A stretch of 64,000 bases of DNA, from NCBI GenBank assembly GCA_951812395.1, contig CATOSD010000001.1:372001-436000 (forward strand), read 5' to 3'. Numbering within the stretch: position 1 is the first letter of the stretch; each line of letters begins with the position of its first letter. Below the pieces are notes generated by a model. The model was not told the DNA's origin. It saw only the letters and a program-made list of their open reading frames with translations, and made no database searches. This document shows positions 18,042-26,995 of this stretch, one piece after another. Position numbers and translations under genes: made by a program. The stretch is from an uncultured Dehalococcoidia bacterium. GTDB taxonomy: Bacteria > Chloroflexota > Dehalococcoidia > Lucifugimonadales > CATOSD01.

Positions 18042-18128
18042 TGGTACAATGCTTTGTACCAGTACAAGACTAAGGCAAGAATACACTAAGTCTTGTATGG
18101 GTAGCGCCTATGGTACCCCATATAGTGT
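18042..18128. promoter_or_regulatory. Operator-like region upstream of nrdR (possible NrdR boxes and GTAC dyads)
   Basis: Two 16-bp segments fit the half-palindromic NrdR box consensus moderately: 18083-18098 (12 of 16) and 18113-18128 (11 of 16, with a good ATATAGTGT right half). Their starts are 30 bp apart, close to three helical turns, as in known tandem NrdR boxes. Next to them are overlapping dyads, TGGTACAA/TTGTACCA (18042-18061) and TTGTAC/GTACAA (18054-18067). Autoregulation of nrdR-nrdJ by NrdR is the simplest reading; the GTAC dyads could be a site for another regulator. Confidence 0.45.
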
Positions 18129-18668
18129 GCAGGCGCAAACCATTTTGGGGCCTCATTTCGCCCATATCCAAGGCATCTGGGCGAAATTGCGGCAGGCTCC
18201 GCCCCGGTGGCGCCGTGTCGGCGGTTTTTGCCGGCCCTACGCACGACTCCGCGCCAGCCTGCGGCGACCGTTCGGCCAAGGGTGCCTGTTTCAGACTGCC
18301 TGGAGCCCCCCGACACGATTGTTCGCGCTCCCCGCCCATTCGGCAAGCTCAGCGCATGCTTCCATGTGGACAGGATTCGCGGGAAGTCGAAATCTGTTAG
18401 TTTCTGCGACATTCTGTGCGCCTCGTAGCTGGGGCTGCCGGCGGACCTGCGCGAATCTGTACTGCCGGAGCGGGTATTTTAGGACACAGACGTGGCGCCG
18501 CGTGACAGATGAGGACGGGTGGTGGAGGCGCCACAGGGCGCCCACAAGGGACGCCACTATGAATGCCTGGAGCCTAAACCCCGCTTGGGGCAGGGTATCC
18601 GTGCCGCGGGGTCGGTCCCTCGCGTAAGCGATCATAGCACGGATGTACGGTTACTTCAAGAGCGGTGG
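18129..18668. other. Intergenic region between the nrdR operator and IS copy 2
   Basis: About 540 bp with open frames but no recognisable protein signature, codon pattern or RBS, so I read it as noncoding. It contains small hairpins (for example CCCCGCTTGGGG near 18578), one copy of a degenerate repeat ending in TCGTAGCTGGGGCTGCCGG (about 18388-18444), and AGCACGGATGTAC at 18636-18648, which recurs elsewhere in the window. Confidence 0.5.
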
Positions 18669-18704
18669 CGAATCCCAAATCCACCGCCTAGTTGCAAAGG
18701 AAGG

Positions 18705-18772
18705 CCTCGTTGGAGCCGGCTGTAAAGCCGGCTATGATGGTAGTTATCAACAACAACCCATCACCAACGAGG
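18705..18772 (+). promoter_or_regulatory. IS leader hairpin and internal promoter (copy 2)
   Basis: Same arrangement as in copy 1: CCTCGTTGG at 18705-18713 pairs with CCAACGAGG at 18764-18772 over the transposase RBS, with TATGAT at 18733-18738 between the arms. The intervening sequence differs slightly from copy 1 (TAGTTATC versus TAGGTAAC), while both arms are identical. Confidence 0.62.
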
Positions 18773-18782
18773 TGCGACTATT

Positions 18783-20309
18783 ATGCAGCAAGCAACGCTT
18801 CCTTTCCACTACGCAGAGGAGACCGAGTCTACTGGTATGACGGCGTTGTCGGGGTTGCCGGCATACCTGGACCTGGCGTTTGTTGCCCGACTGGGGCAGT
18901 CGGTGCGCCGTCACGTGGGAGTGAGAGAGGGCACACAGGGGTGGACGGACGCCCAGAATGTGACGGCGCTTGTGATGCTCAACCTGGCCGGTGGTGAGTC
19001 GGTGGATGACCTGCGGCTGCTGGAGAAGGACGAGGGGCTGGGCAGGGCGCTGCTCACCGCGGAGACTCACGGAGTGCGGCGGGCAGAGCGCAGGGCGCAG
19101 CTCAGAAGGTGGCGTAAGGAGCGTAGCCGCACTGTGCCGTCGCCCACGGCGGTGTTCAGGTATCTGGACCGTTTCCACGACGAGGCTGAGGAGGCCAGGA
19201 GACGGTCTCGCAAGGCGTTCATACCGGCGGCCAACGACGCGCTGAGAGGGCTTGGGAAGGTCAACGCGGACCTGGTGAGGTTCGCGGGAGGCCATTCAGG
19301 ACACACCGAAGCGACATTGGACATGGACGCCACACTGATAGGGACGCACAAGCGGCAGGCGTGCTTCTGCTACAAAAAGCACAAGGCGTACCAGCCGTTG
19401 ACCACCTACTGGTATGAGGCGGACCTTGTGGTGCACTCCGAGTTCAGAGACGGCAACGTGAACGCGGGCTACGAACAGCTCAGGGTGTTGAAGGAGTCGC
19501 TGGAGTGTCTGCCCCCAGGGGTGAGCAAGGTGATGATGAGGTCTGACTCGGCGGGCTACCAGAAGGAGCTGTTGAAGTACTGCGCCGAGGGGCGGGATGA
19601 GCGGTTCGGAGTGATCGAGTTCTGTGTGGGAGTGAACGTGATGGCCGAGTTCAGGGCGGCGGTGAGTGAGGTAGAGGAGGAAGGATGGCACGACCTGTAC
19701 AGGACAGAGGGTGAGCAACGAGAGGCCACAAGACAGCAGTACGCCGAGGTGTGCTACGTGACCAGTTGGACGGGATACAGCAAGAACAGTCCCGACTACA
19801 GGTTCATCGCGATAAGGGAGCGTATGCCGAACCCGCCGCTGTTCGACATGGATGGGGAGAAGCTGTCGGTTCCCATTATGGAGATGGGGGATGGCAAATT
19901 GTACAAAGTGACAGGGATGGTGACGAACCGAGAGCTGCCTGGGGATGAGTTGGTCCGGTGGTACAGGCAGAGGTGCGGCAAAGGGGAGGAGGTCCATTCG
20001 GTGCTGAAGGAGGACCTTGCGGGGGGCAGGCTGCCGTCGGGGAAGTTCGGGTCGAACGCGGCGTGGTGGGCGATAGTGGTGTTGGCGTTCAATCTGAACT
20101 CAGCGATGAAGCGGCTGGTGTTGGGGGAAGAGTGGGTGAGCAAGCGTCTGAAAGCGGTGCGCTTCGGCGTAATCTGCGTTGCGGGGCGAGTGGTCAGACA
20201 CGCAAGGAGGCTCACCATCCGTCTCGCGAGAGGGCACCCCACCCATGACCTGCTCGTGAGTGCGCAACGCAGGATACAGGCCCTGGCAAACACGCCGCTC
20301 CGGGCCTGA
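18783..20309 (+). CDS. IS1380-family DDE transposase (copy 2)
   Basis: 508 residues, intact. About four residues differ from copy 1, including EEARRRS versus EEAGRRS and VPIMEMG versus VPVMEMG. The acidic catalytic positions and the C-terminal YRQRCGKGEE block are unchanged. Mostly scattered third-position changes separate the genes, so both were active recently. Confidence 0.93.
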   Translation: MQQATLPFHYAEETESTGMTALSGLPAYLDLAFVARLGQSVRRHVGVREGTQGWTDAQNVTALVMLNLAGGESVDDLRLLEKDEGLGRALLTAETHGVRRAERRAQLRRWRKERSRTVPSPTAVFRYLDRFHDEAEEARRRSRKAFIPAANDALRGLGKVNADLVRFAGGHSGHTEATLDMDATLIGTHKRQACFCYKKHKAYQPLTTYWYEADLVVHSEFRDGNVNAGYEQLRVLKESLECLPPGVSKVMMRSDSAGYQKELLKYCAEGRDERFGVIEFCVGVNVMAEFRAAVSEVEEEGWHDLYRTEGEQREATRQQYAEVCYVTSWTGYSKNSPDYRFIAIRERMPNPPLFDMDGEKLSVPIMEMGDGKLYKVTGMVTNRELPGDELVRWYRQRCGKGEEVHSVLKEDLAGGRLPSGKFGSNAAWWAIVVLAFNLNSAMKRLVLGEEWVSKRLKAVRFGVICVAGRVVRHARRLTIRLARGHPTHDLLVSAQRRIQALANTPLRA

Positions 20310-20540
20310 TTCTCCTCAGGAATCCACCCACACTCGAGGCGACTGACCCGAAGTCGTCGGCTTCGCCGTGTCCGAAACTCGCCCAAAACCCTCCAACTAC
20401 CCTCTCAGGAACCGCCTCACGCCCCCAGACCGTCGCATCGACCTTCCCCACGCCAACTGACCGGCCCCAAAACGCACATTCACCCTCGCCAACCCACCAC
20501 ACCCCCCCCCGCCGCGGTTAGGCGGTGGATTTGGGCGAAT

Positions 20541-20893
20541 TTGCGGGACTGGGGCAGATTTGTGCGAAGAAATGGCGCAGACGTGGGGATGTGGTTGAGC
20601 GTGGGTGGCGCATGTGCGTGTCAGGGACAGGGCACGGGCGGCGCGGGAAAGTGACGCTTTTTTCGGGTACGGATGCGCGACAGGGCCTGGTGTGGACGAG
20701 AAGGCGCCGCCGGGGTGTGCGTCGAGGCGCCGGGGGACATTGGCCAGACAACATGGCGAACGCATGGGGATGGCGGCAGGTAAAGAGACGGGCGCGGGGA
20801 CGGGCTGTTGGCGAGGGAGACGATTCAGAGCGCACCCGGCGATCTGAAACAGGCCCCGGCCGTGTCGCCCCCATCCCGCGCCGTGGCGGCTTG
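20541..20893. other. Noncoding region between IS copy 2 and leuD
   Basis: About 350 bp of G-rich sequence. Open frames exist on both strands but none has a credible RBS or family signature. No repeat shared with other intergenic regions was noticed. The leuD promoter candidate lies at its right edge. Confidence 0.4.
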
Positions 20894-20902
20894 TGATATA
20901 GT
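20894..20902 (+). promoter_or_regulatory. Possible extended -10 promoter for leuD
   Basis: TGA immediately followed by TATAGT (20897-20902), 38 bp before the leuD ATG, fits an extended -10 element. No good -35 hexamer lies 17 bp upstream, which is acceptable for this promoter class. Confidence 0.3.
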
Positions 20903-20940
20903 TTTCCGCGTACATTTCCAAGCCAAGTGGGGTATGCAAC

Positions 20941-21555
20941 ATGGAACCTTTCGTCAAACACAAGGGCGTTGTCGCACCGATAGATCGCGTCAACGTGGAT
21001 ACAGACCAGATAATTCCCAAGCAGTTTCTCAAGCGCATCGAGAGAACCGGATTCGGGCAGTTTCTGTTCAACGACTGGCGCTTCAACGACGACGGCTCTC
21101 CAAACGAGGACTTCGTTCTGAACAAGCCAGGCTACGCCGGAGCGTCGGTGCTCGTCGCGGGGCGCAACTTCGGCTCCGGGTCCTCCCGCGAGCACGCCCC
21201 CTGGGCGCTCCAGGACTTCGGCTTCCGGTGCGTCATCGCGCCAAGCTTCGCGGACATCTTCTACAGTAACTGCTTCCAGAACGGGCTGCTGCCGGTGACC
21301 CTCCCTGAGGAGACGGTGAACCGCATCCTCGAGAAGGCTGAGACCAACCCCGGGTACAACCTATCGGTGGACCTGGAGGGCCTGCGCGTCTGGGACGACG
21401 ACGAGGAGATTTCGGCTGAGTTCGACGTGGAGGCCTTCCGGCGGCACCTGCTGCTCAACGGGCTGGACGACATCGGGCTGACGCTGGAGCACGAGGACGC
21501 GATAGCGGCCTACGAGAACAGGCGCGCGGCGCGCGGGGGTGTGCCGAGCGCGTGA
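20941..21555 (+). CDS. leuD: 3-isopropylmalate dehydratase small subunit
   Basis: 204 residues. Small swivelling subunit of isopropylmalate isomerase (leucine synthesis). Motifs: [18 protein letters not shown] near the N-terminus, [18 protein letters not shown] (substrate-binding GSSRE loop) and [18 protein letters not shown]. Length and opening fit the bacterial LeuD class. No leuC is adjacent, since the IS and noncoding DNA lie upstream. A nucleotidyltransferase-HEPN gene follows after 10 bp. Confidence 0.95.
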   Translation: MEPFVKHKGVVAPIDRVNVDTDQIIPKQFLKRIERTGFGQFLFNDWRFNDDGSPNEDFVLNKPGYAGASVLVAGRNFGSGSSREHAPWALQDFGFRCVIAPSFADIFYSNCFQNGLLPVTLPEETVNRILEKAETNPGYNLSVDLEGLRVWDDDEEISAEFDVEAFRRHLLLNGLDDIGLTLEHEDAIAAYENRRAARGGVPSA

Positions 21556-21565
21556 GGAGAGCCGG

Positions 21566-22312
21566 GTGACGCAAACCGCGCATCATACGCTTCCCGACGT
21601 TGACCTGTGGCGGGTCATCGAGCAGTTTCGCGCGGGCTTGCGAGAGGAGTTCGCGTCCAACTTCAGGGGACTGGTGCTCTACGGCTCCTACGCTCGGGGG
21701 GAGGAGACCGAAGGCTCGGACATCGACCTGATCGTTCTCTTCAAGGACGCCGAGACCGCCGCGGCGTCCGGTTCGAAGGTCAGCGGTCTGGCGCATTGCA
21801 TTCTGGTAGAGAGCGATGCCCTCGTGTCGGCCATGCCGATGAGTGAACGCAGTTACCAGATGGGACGTTCGCCATTCTTTCTCAACGTTAAGCGGGAAGG
21901 GATTTTCGTCCTCTCGGAGGAGGCGGCGGAATTGAGCACTGAAACAGACAGGCTGATTAACGCCGCCGAGGACAGCATAACCGGGGCAAATGTACTGTAT
22001 CAAGAGGGTCTATTCGGATTTTCGGCTTCCCGCGCATACTACGCGATGTTCTACGCCGCGTCGGCGGCTCTGCTCACCAAGGGCCTGACGTTCTCCAGGC
22101 ACAGCGGCGTCGTGTCGGGTTTCGGGCGCCACTTCTCCAGCGCGGGACTGCTGCCCAGGCAATTGCACCTGGACTTCGATAAGGCGCAGAGGCTCCGCCA
22201 ATTGGGCGACTACAGCACTGAGCCGTTCGAGCAGGGCACGGCGGAGGAAGTTCTGCGGGACGCCCGCCGGTTCGTCGACGCCATTCGCGGCTATCTCGAA
22301 GAGGTCCTCTGA
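21566..22312 (+). CDS. Fused minimal nucleotidyltransferase and HEPN-domain protein
   Basis: 248 residues from GTG 21566 with GAGGAG 5 nt upstream. Residues 1-110 form a minimal nucleotidyltransferase with the catalytic GSYARGEETEGSDIDLIV motif. Residues 130-245 resemble a HEPN domain (ASRAYYAMFYAASAALL, TFSRHSGVVSGF). In MntA-HepT systems these are separate antitoxin (AMPylating) and toxin (RNase) genes; here they are one chain. The fusion could be self-inhibited, or it could be an antibiotic-nucleotidyltransferase-like enzyme. Function is not established by sequence alone. Confidence 0.8.
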   Translation: MTQTAHHTLPDVDLWRVIEQFRAGLREEFASNFRGLVLYGSYARGEETEGSDIDLIVLFKDAETAAASGSKVSGLAHCILVESDALVSAMPMSERSYQMGRSPFFLNVKREGIFVLSEEAAELSTETDRLINAAEDSITGANVLYQEGLFGFSASRAYYAMFYAASAALLTKGLTFSRHSGVVSGFGRHFSSAGLLPRQLHLDFDKAQRLRQLGDYSTEPFEQGTAEEVLRDARRFVDAIRGYLEEVL

Positions 22313-22403
22313 TTTCGGCTCGCTCCCGTCCGGACCCTGGAAGGTCTCAGACGTTCAGCACCGCGGAGAGAGGAGAACCCAACTGGCACGCATAGCCCTT
22401 CCC

Positions 22404-23039
22404 ATGGCCTTCGCGGTCCTGCTCATCATAGCGAACGTGGTGGCCGTGAAGCCGCTCGCACTGGGCGACTGGGTGCTTACGGCCGGCATCGTCGCCTATC
22501 CGTTCACGTTCCTGGTTACGGACACTCTCTCCGAGGTGTACGGTAGACGAACCGCGACCCGCGTTGTGTGGATGGGGTTCGCGCTGAGCGTTCTCATGGC
22601 CGCGCTGGTGTACGTGGCCGGCGTCCTGCCCGCGGCAGACTTTTGGGAGGGGCAGGCGGCGTTCGACGACACACTGGGCGCCGTGCCGCGGATCGTGCTG
22701 GGGTCTATGATCGCCTTCCTGGTGAGCCAAAACACCGACGTCTTTCTGTTCCACGCGGTGGGGCGCAGGACGGGTCAGCGCCACCTGTGGCTGCGGAACA
22801 ACGCATCGACGATGGTCTCGCAGGCGATCGACACGCTGCTGTTCGTATCCATAGCGTTCGCGGGTACGGTTTCGACGGGCACGCTGCTAAACATGATTGT
22901 TACGCAGTACGTGGTGAAGCTGGCCATAGCGGCGGTGGACACGCCGTTCGTGTACCTACTGGTACGGATAGTGCGGCGCAGCGAGGGCATCCCCGAGGGT
23001 GTCGAGCCGGTCAACCAGGCAAGCCAGCCTCAGGCCTAA
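22404..23039 (+). CDS. Queuosine precursor transporter, YhhQ/VUT family
   Basis: About 211 residues with five or six hydrophobic segments. The family pattern is visible: IIANVVAVKPL in the first segment, AYPFTFLVTDTLSEVYGRR, and later SQNTDVFLFHAVGRR. YhhQ proteins import queuosine precursors such as preQ0/preQ1. The ATG at 22404 has no RBS, whereas an in-frame CTG at 22383 has AGAGGAGA 8 nt upstream and would add seven residues (LARIALP). The CTG may be the true start. Confidence 0.88.
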   Translation: MAFAVLLIIANVVAVKPLALGDWVLTAGIVAYPFTFLVTDTLSEVYGRRTATRVVWMGFALSVLMAALVYVAGVLPAADFWEGQAAFDDTLGAVPRIVLGSMIAFLVSQNTDVFLFHAVGRRTGQRHLWLRNNASTMVSQAIDTLLFVSIAFAGTVSTGTLLNMIVTQYVVKLAIAAVDTPFVYLLVRIVRRSEGIPEGVEPVNQASQPQA

Positions 23040-23125
23040 GCGCCGATTGGCGCGACGCGGCGGTCCGCGAGCCGCACGGCGTGCGGCCCCATGCTCATCG
23101 GTCGGCTTCTGGTAGGATGTACATC

Positions 23126-24369
23126 ATGATCACCTCACTACGGCTCGTCAACTTCAAGAACTTCGCCGACGAGACGCTGCGCCTCGGCCCCTTCACCGTG
23201 ATAGTGGGCGCGAACGCCAGCGGCAAGAGCAACATCCGCGACGCCTTCCGGTTCCTGCACGGCATCGGGCGCGGCTACACGCTGGCTGAGATTCTGGGGG
23301 GGAAGTATGGACAAGGCGGACAACTGGAATGGGCCGGAATCCGGGGCGCGCCGAATGAGATTTCACGCCTGCAAAAGACGTATCCGAACGAACTGTTGTC
23401 GTTCATGATTCACCTGAACCTAACCCTGCGCAAGCGGGCCGTAGCTTACTTGATCAAAGTCGCATTCAATTCGAAATCCGGGTTCATAGCACTAAGGGAA
23501 GAGTTAAAGACGGACCGGGCACGATCTACAAGACCGTGGATCGCAGCTCAGTCACCGACCCCAAGCGCGATCAGTATCACTGGGTGTGGCGAGCAAACCC
23601 ATCCATCAGTGGATCGCCAGTCAGCGGCCATGGCCAGTCTCAACCGATCTTGACTCAGTTTTTTCCAGATGGACTGGTAGGCGACCTCCTAGGCGTGTTC
23701 AGAAGCATCCGATTTCTCGAGCTGTCTCCAGAACGGATGCGGGAGCCTTCCGTCCCGGGCGCCACCATTATGGGCGACTCAGGTCAGAATCTGCCATCAG
23801 TGCTGGAATCTATCTGTGCCGACTTCCGACACAAGACGCCCCTTATCTCGTGGTTGCAAGAACTCACGCCAATGGATGTCACTGACTTTGAGTTTCCACG
23901 CGACCCTAGTGGGCGAGTGCATCTCCATATCGTCGAACAAAACGGGCGAAGGATATCCTCCTACAGCGCGTCAGACGGCACACTTCGCTTTCTGGGTCTG
24001 CTGGCCGTGCTGCTCAGCCCCAACCCGGGAGGCCTCTACTTCTTCGAGGAGATTGACAACGGCATCCACCCAGCCAGGCTGCACCTACTCATAGACTTGA
24101 TAGAGAGTCAGACCAAGAGCAACGGCATCCAGGTGATTACCACCACACACTCACCCGAGATGCTAAATCTCATCAACGACGACACCTTCAGAAACACCTC
24201 CGTCGTCTACCGCGACGAGGAGTCCTCGGACGCAATTGTTCGGCCGGCGTCGGATCTGCCCAACGCCAGACGGCTTCGGAAGTCCAAGGGGCTGGGGCGC
24301 CTTCACTCCACTGGGTGGATGGAAGACATGCTCGCATTCTCGGAAGGGGACGGAGAAGTCGGAGAGTGA
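23126..24369 (+). pseudogene. AAA-family (SMC/OLD-like) ATPase with an apparent frameshift
   Basis: Start ATG 23126 with GGTAGG upstream. The first frame (23126 to about 23515) encodes LRLVNFKNFADETLRL and Walker A GANASGKSN. The second frame (from about 23515 to 24369) encodes the C-terminal part with Walker B/D-loop FFEEIDNGIHPARLHLL and the switch TTHSPEMLN. The frames join near 23500-23525 if one base is restored; neither frame alone makes a complete ATPase. It could be a real 1-nt deletion or a sequence error. I see no classic slippery heptamer. Its GTGA-overlapping partner encodes a TOPRIM-like protein. Confidence 0.8.
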
Positions 24370-24926
24370 AGGTGCTCATCATCCCGGAAGATTTTCGCCA
24401 CGACCAGTACGTACTCAAGCCCCTCTTCTCCCGGCTCTTCCAGAGCTTGGGCAAGCGGCCGGTGCGGGTCCGGGTCTGCCAGGAACTGCTGGGTGGAGTC
24501 GGGGAGGCCCTGAAGGCTGAACGCCTGGAGGAGATCATTCAAGATTACGAAGGGACGGCTGACGTGTTCATTCTCTGCGTGGACCGAGATGGCGAGCTCG
24601 GCAGGCGTCAGAGACTTGACCAGCTCGAGAGCCAGTTCGGGAACGGCGTGCAATTCCTTGCGGAGAATGCTAGGGAAGAGATAGAGACCTGGGTTCTAGC
24701 CGGCCTGAACCTGCCGAACGACTGGCGCTGGGCGGACGTTCGCTCGGAGGTCCACGTCAAGGAGACGTACTTCGAGCCTCTTGTGGCCGAACGGGGTCTC
24801 TCGGACTCACCCGGCAGAGGGCGGAAGGCGTTGGGAGAAGAGGCATCGCGCCGCATAGACGCTATCCGCCAGGAATGCCCCGAGGACTTCGACGCGCTCG
24901 TGCGGCGTCTACAAGCGGTCCCATAG
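24366..24926 (+). CDS. DUF4276/TOPRIM-like protein paired with the AAA ATPase
   Basis: 186 residues; GTG start overlaps the ATPase stop by 4 nt. VKVLIIPEDFRHDQYVLKPL opens the chain, FILCVDRDGE (about residues 60-69) is a TOPRIM-like acidic motif, and LAENAREEIETWVLAGL follows; this pattern fits DUF4276. ATPase plus TOPRIM/DUF4276-type pairs look like split OLD nucleases. PARIS (AriA ATPase, AriB DUF4435 TOPRIM) is a known defence example with the same logic. Anti-phage function is inference. The ATPase frameshift would leave this gene without its partner. Confidence 0.65.
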   Translation: MKVLIIPEDFRHDQYVLKPLFSRLFQSLGKRPVRVRVCQELLGGVGEALKAERLEEIIQDYEGTADVFILCVDRDGELGRRQRLDQLESQFGNGVQFLAENAREEIETWVLAGLNLPNDWRWADVRSEVHVKETYFEPLVAERGLSDSPGRGRKALGEEASRRIDAIRQECPEDFDALVRRLQAVP

Positions 24927-24976
24927 CCGGGTTGAGGGGGAGCACAGAGGGCCGCGCAGCCCGGAGCGTACGCGGC

Positions 24977-26842
24977 TTAGTCGTCCCCTGCGCTGAACAG
25001 GTCGTCTATTCCGTCGTGCGACTCGTCCTCGGGCTGGGCGTTGTGCTGTCTGCGCGTAATGCGTCTTACTCCGGTTACCACCAGTCCCTGCAGTGCGTCC
25101 ACTTCGCGGTTGATTGCGGTGCGGAAGTGCGAGCTGTACTCCCCCACGTTACGGAACTTCCTGTAGCGGTCCCGCAGAAGTCGCTTGGAGGGCGTCGAAC
25201 GCAGCTCCGCTAACTCCGCAAGCAACTCCCTCCGTAGGTTGCGCGCCGCCTCGCCAGGGTTCAGGTGTGCACCGCCCGGCGGTTCCTGCACCACGCTGTC
25301 GACGATGCCCAGCGACAGGCAATCTCCGGCGGTCAGCTTGAGGGACTCGGCGACCTCTTCGGCCCTCGCTTCGTCCTGGTAGATCAGATCGGCCGCGTCC
25401 TCAGGCGAGATTATGGAGTAGATCGCGTTCTCCATCATCAGCACACGGTCGGCGACGCCCAGCGCGAGTGCGCCGGCGTTGCCGCCCTCGCCGATCACGA
25501 CCGATATGGACGGCACCTCGAGCCGGGACATCAGCGCCATGGTCTCGGCTATCGCGCCGCCCAGGCCTCCCTGCTCGGCCTGCAGGCTAAGGTAGGGACC
25601 GGGCGTGTCTATCAGCGTTATGACAGGGATGTCGAACTTGGCGGCCATGCGCAACGCACGCTGGGCCTTGCGGAATCCGGCCGGCGACGTGCGCCCATCG
25701 TTGTGGTCGCCGGCGCCGTTGGCGTCGGAGCGGCCGCGCTCCTGGCCGACGACGACCACCGTCTGGCCTCCCAGGCGCCCGATGCCGCACGCGATGGCAG
25801 GGTCGTCTGCCGTGTGCCGGTCGCCGTGCAGCTCGACGAACGGCGCAAATGTGCTGTCTATGTAGCCGAGCGAGGTGGGCCGCATTTCGTGCCGGGCGAG
25901 CTGCACCGAGTCCCAGGCCTGCGGGACCTGTGTCGTACTCGTTTCGATGGAGCGCCGTTGGCCGCGCTTTCGCATAGGGGTCAACCGGTACTGCGGGCCA
26001 AGCAGGTCCAGCGTAGTCGACAAAATATCCCTCAGTCTGGCGCGATCCACCACGGCGTCGAGCGCGCCGTGGCGCTCGAACGACTCGGCGGTGTGGGCGC
26101 GTTCGGGCAGTGGCTCGCCGGTGGTCTGCTGTATCTGGCGCAGCGAGCTCACGCCAACGATGGCGCCCGGCTCGGCCAGCACGATGTCGGCCAGGCTCGC
26201 GAAGCTGGCGTAGGCCTGGCCGGTGGCGGGGTTGGCGAGCACGGAGATGAAGGGCAGGCCGCGAGCGTGCAGCCGTCCCGACGCAATGGACGTCTTCGCC
26301 ATTTGCATCAGCGACAGCACGCCTTCCTGTATGCGCGCGCCGCCGCTGGTGACTATGGCTATCACGGGCAACAGGTTGCGCGACGCCCGCTCCAGCGCGA
26401 GCGCAACCTTCTCACCAACCACACAGCCCATGGAGCCGCCCATAAAGCCAAAGTCCAGCACTATGAGCATGGCCGGGCTGCCGCCTATGGCGCAGGTGCC
26501 GGTCACAGCCGCTTCGGTGAGGCCGGTGCGCCGCTGGTCGCGGAATATGCGCTGCTTGTAGGAGACCTTGGAAGAGAAGGACAGAGGGTCGAGCGAGGTT
26601 ATGGAGCGGTTGATCTCGCGGAAGCTGCCGGGGTCAGCGAGCGACTCGACGCGCTCGCGCGCGTTCATGCTGTAGTGGAAGCCGCAGCGGCCGCACACGC
26701 GAAACCGGACGTACTGCGCCGACCCGGCGAGCGCGCTGCCGCAAACGAGGCAGTTCTCCCTGGGGGGCGACAGGCTTTCCTCTTCTTCAGCCCGCCCCTT
26801 TCCCACGACGGAGCCGATGAGTCCGCTCAGGCTTCTGGGCAC
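24977..26842 (-). CDS. accDA: Acetyl-CoA carboxylase carboxyltransferase, fused beta-alpha subunits
   Basis: 621 residues from GTG 26842. Residues 30-60 hold the AccD zinc finger (CLVCG ... CGRCGFHY), and the beta-type crotonase domain follows (GGARIQEGVLSLMQMAKTS). From about residue 300 the AccA half follows (LHGDRHTADDPAIACG, DTPGPYLSLQAEQGG, EGGNAGALALGVADRV). In E. coli these are separate polypeptides. The enzyme moves CO2 from biotin to acetyl-CoA, giving malonyl-CoA. Its biotin ligase is at 8781-9635; no accB or accC is in the window. Confidence 0.95.
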   Translation of the reverse strand: MPRSLSGLIGSVVGKGRAEEEESLSPPRENCLVCGSALAGSAQYVRFRVCGRCGFHYSMNARERVESLADPGSFREINRSITSLDPLSFSSKVSYKQRIFRDQRRTGLTEAAVTGTCAIGGSPAMLIVLDFGFMGGSMGCVVGEKVALALERASRNLLPVIAIVTSGGARIQEGVLSLMQMAKTSIASGRLHARGLPFISVLANPATGQAYASFASLADIVLAEPGAIVGVSSLRQIQQTTGEPLPERAHTAESFERHGALDAVVDRARLRDILSTTLDLLGPQYRLTPMRKRGQRRSIETSTTQVPQAWDSVQLARHEMRPTSLGYIDSTFAPFVELHGDRHTADDPAIACGIGRLGGQTVVVVGQERGRSDANGAGDHNDGRTSPAGFRKAQRALRMAAKFDIPVITLIDTPGPYLSLQAEQGGLGGAIAETMALMSRLEVPSISVVIGEGGNAGALALGVADRVLMMENAIYSIISPEDAADLIYQDEARAEEVAESLKLTAGDCLSLGIVDSVVQEPPGGAHLNPGEAARNLRRELLAELAELRSTPSKRLLRDRYRKFRNVGEYSSHFRTAINREVDALQGLVVTGVRRITRRQHNAQPEDESHDGIDDLFSAGDD

Positions 26843-26995
26843 CTTGGCACTCTCTCCACGGAGTGTAGTCGCACCGGTCCGGGGGCCTTCGGGCGTTTGC
26901 CACCACGTACATCCCGGCGCGGAGTTGCTTCATACCCGCCCGGCCAGGCGGCCGGAGCGCATCCGGGGGCGGCTTGACGGCCGGCGGCAGCGGCC

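Larger units (their letters stand above)
18674..20535 (+). mobile_element. IS1380-family insertion sequence, copy 2 (1,862 bp)
   Basis: Same length and organisation as copy 1. Terminal inverted repeats read CCCAAATCCACCGCCTA from both ends (18674-18690, 20519-20535). Target duplication CGAAT at 18669-18673 and 20536-20540. It lies in the noncoding stretch between nrdR and leuD and breaks no visible gene. The inverted-repeat base at position 5 is A at both ends here but G at both ends in copy 1. Confidence 0.95.

Noticed and set aside
18049-18627. A 192-codon open frame upstream of IS copy 2
   Set aside because: No RBS, no recognisable motif, composition like noncoding GC-rich DNA, and equally long frames exist on the other strand.
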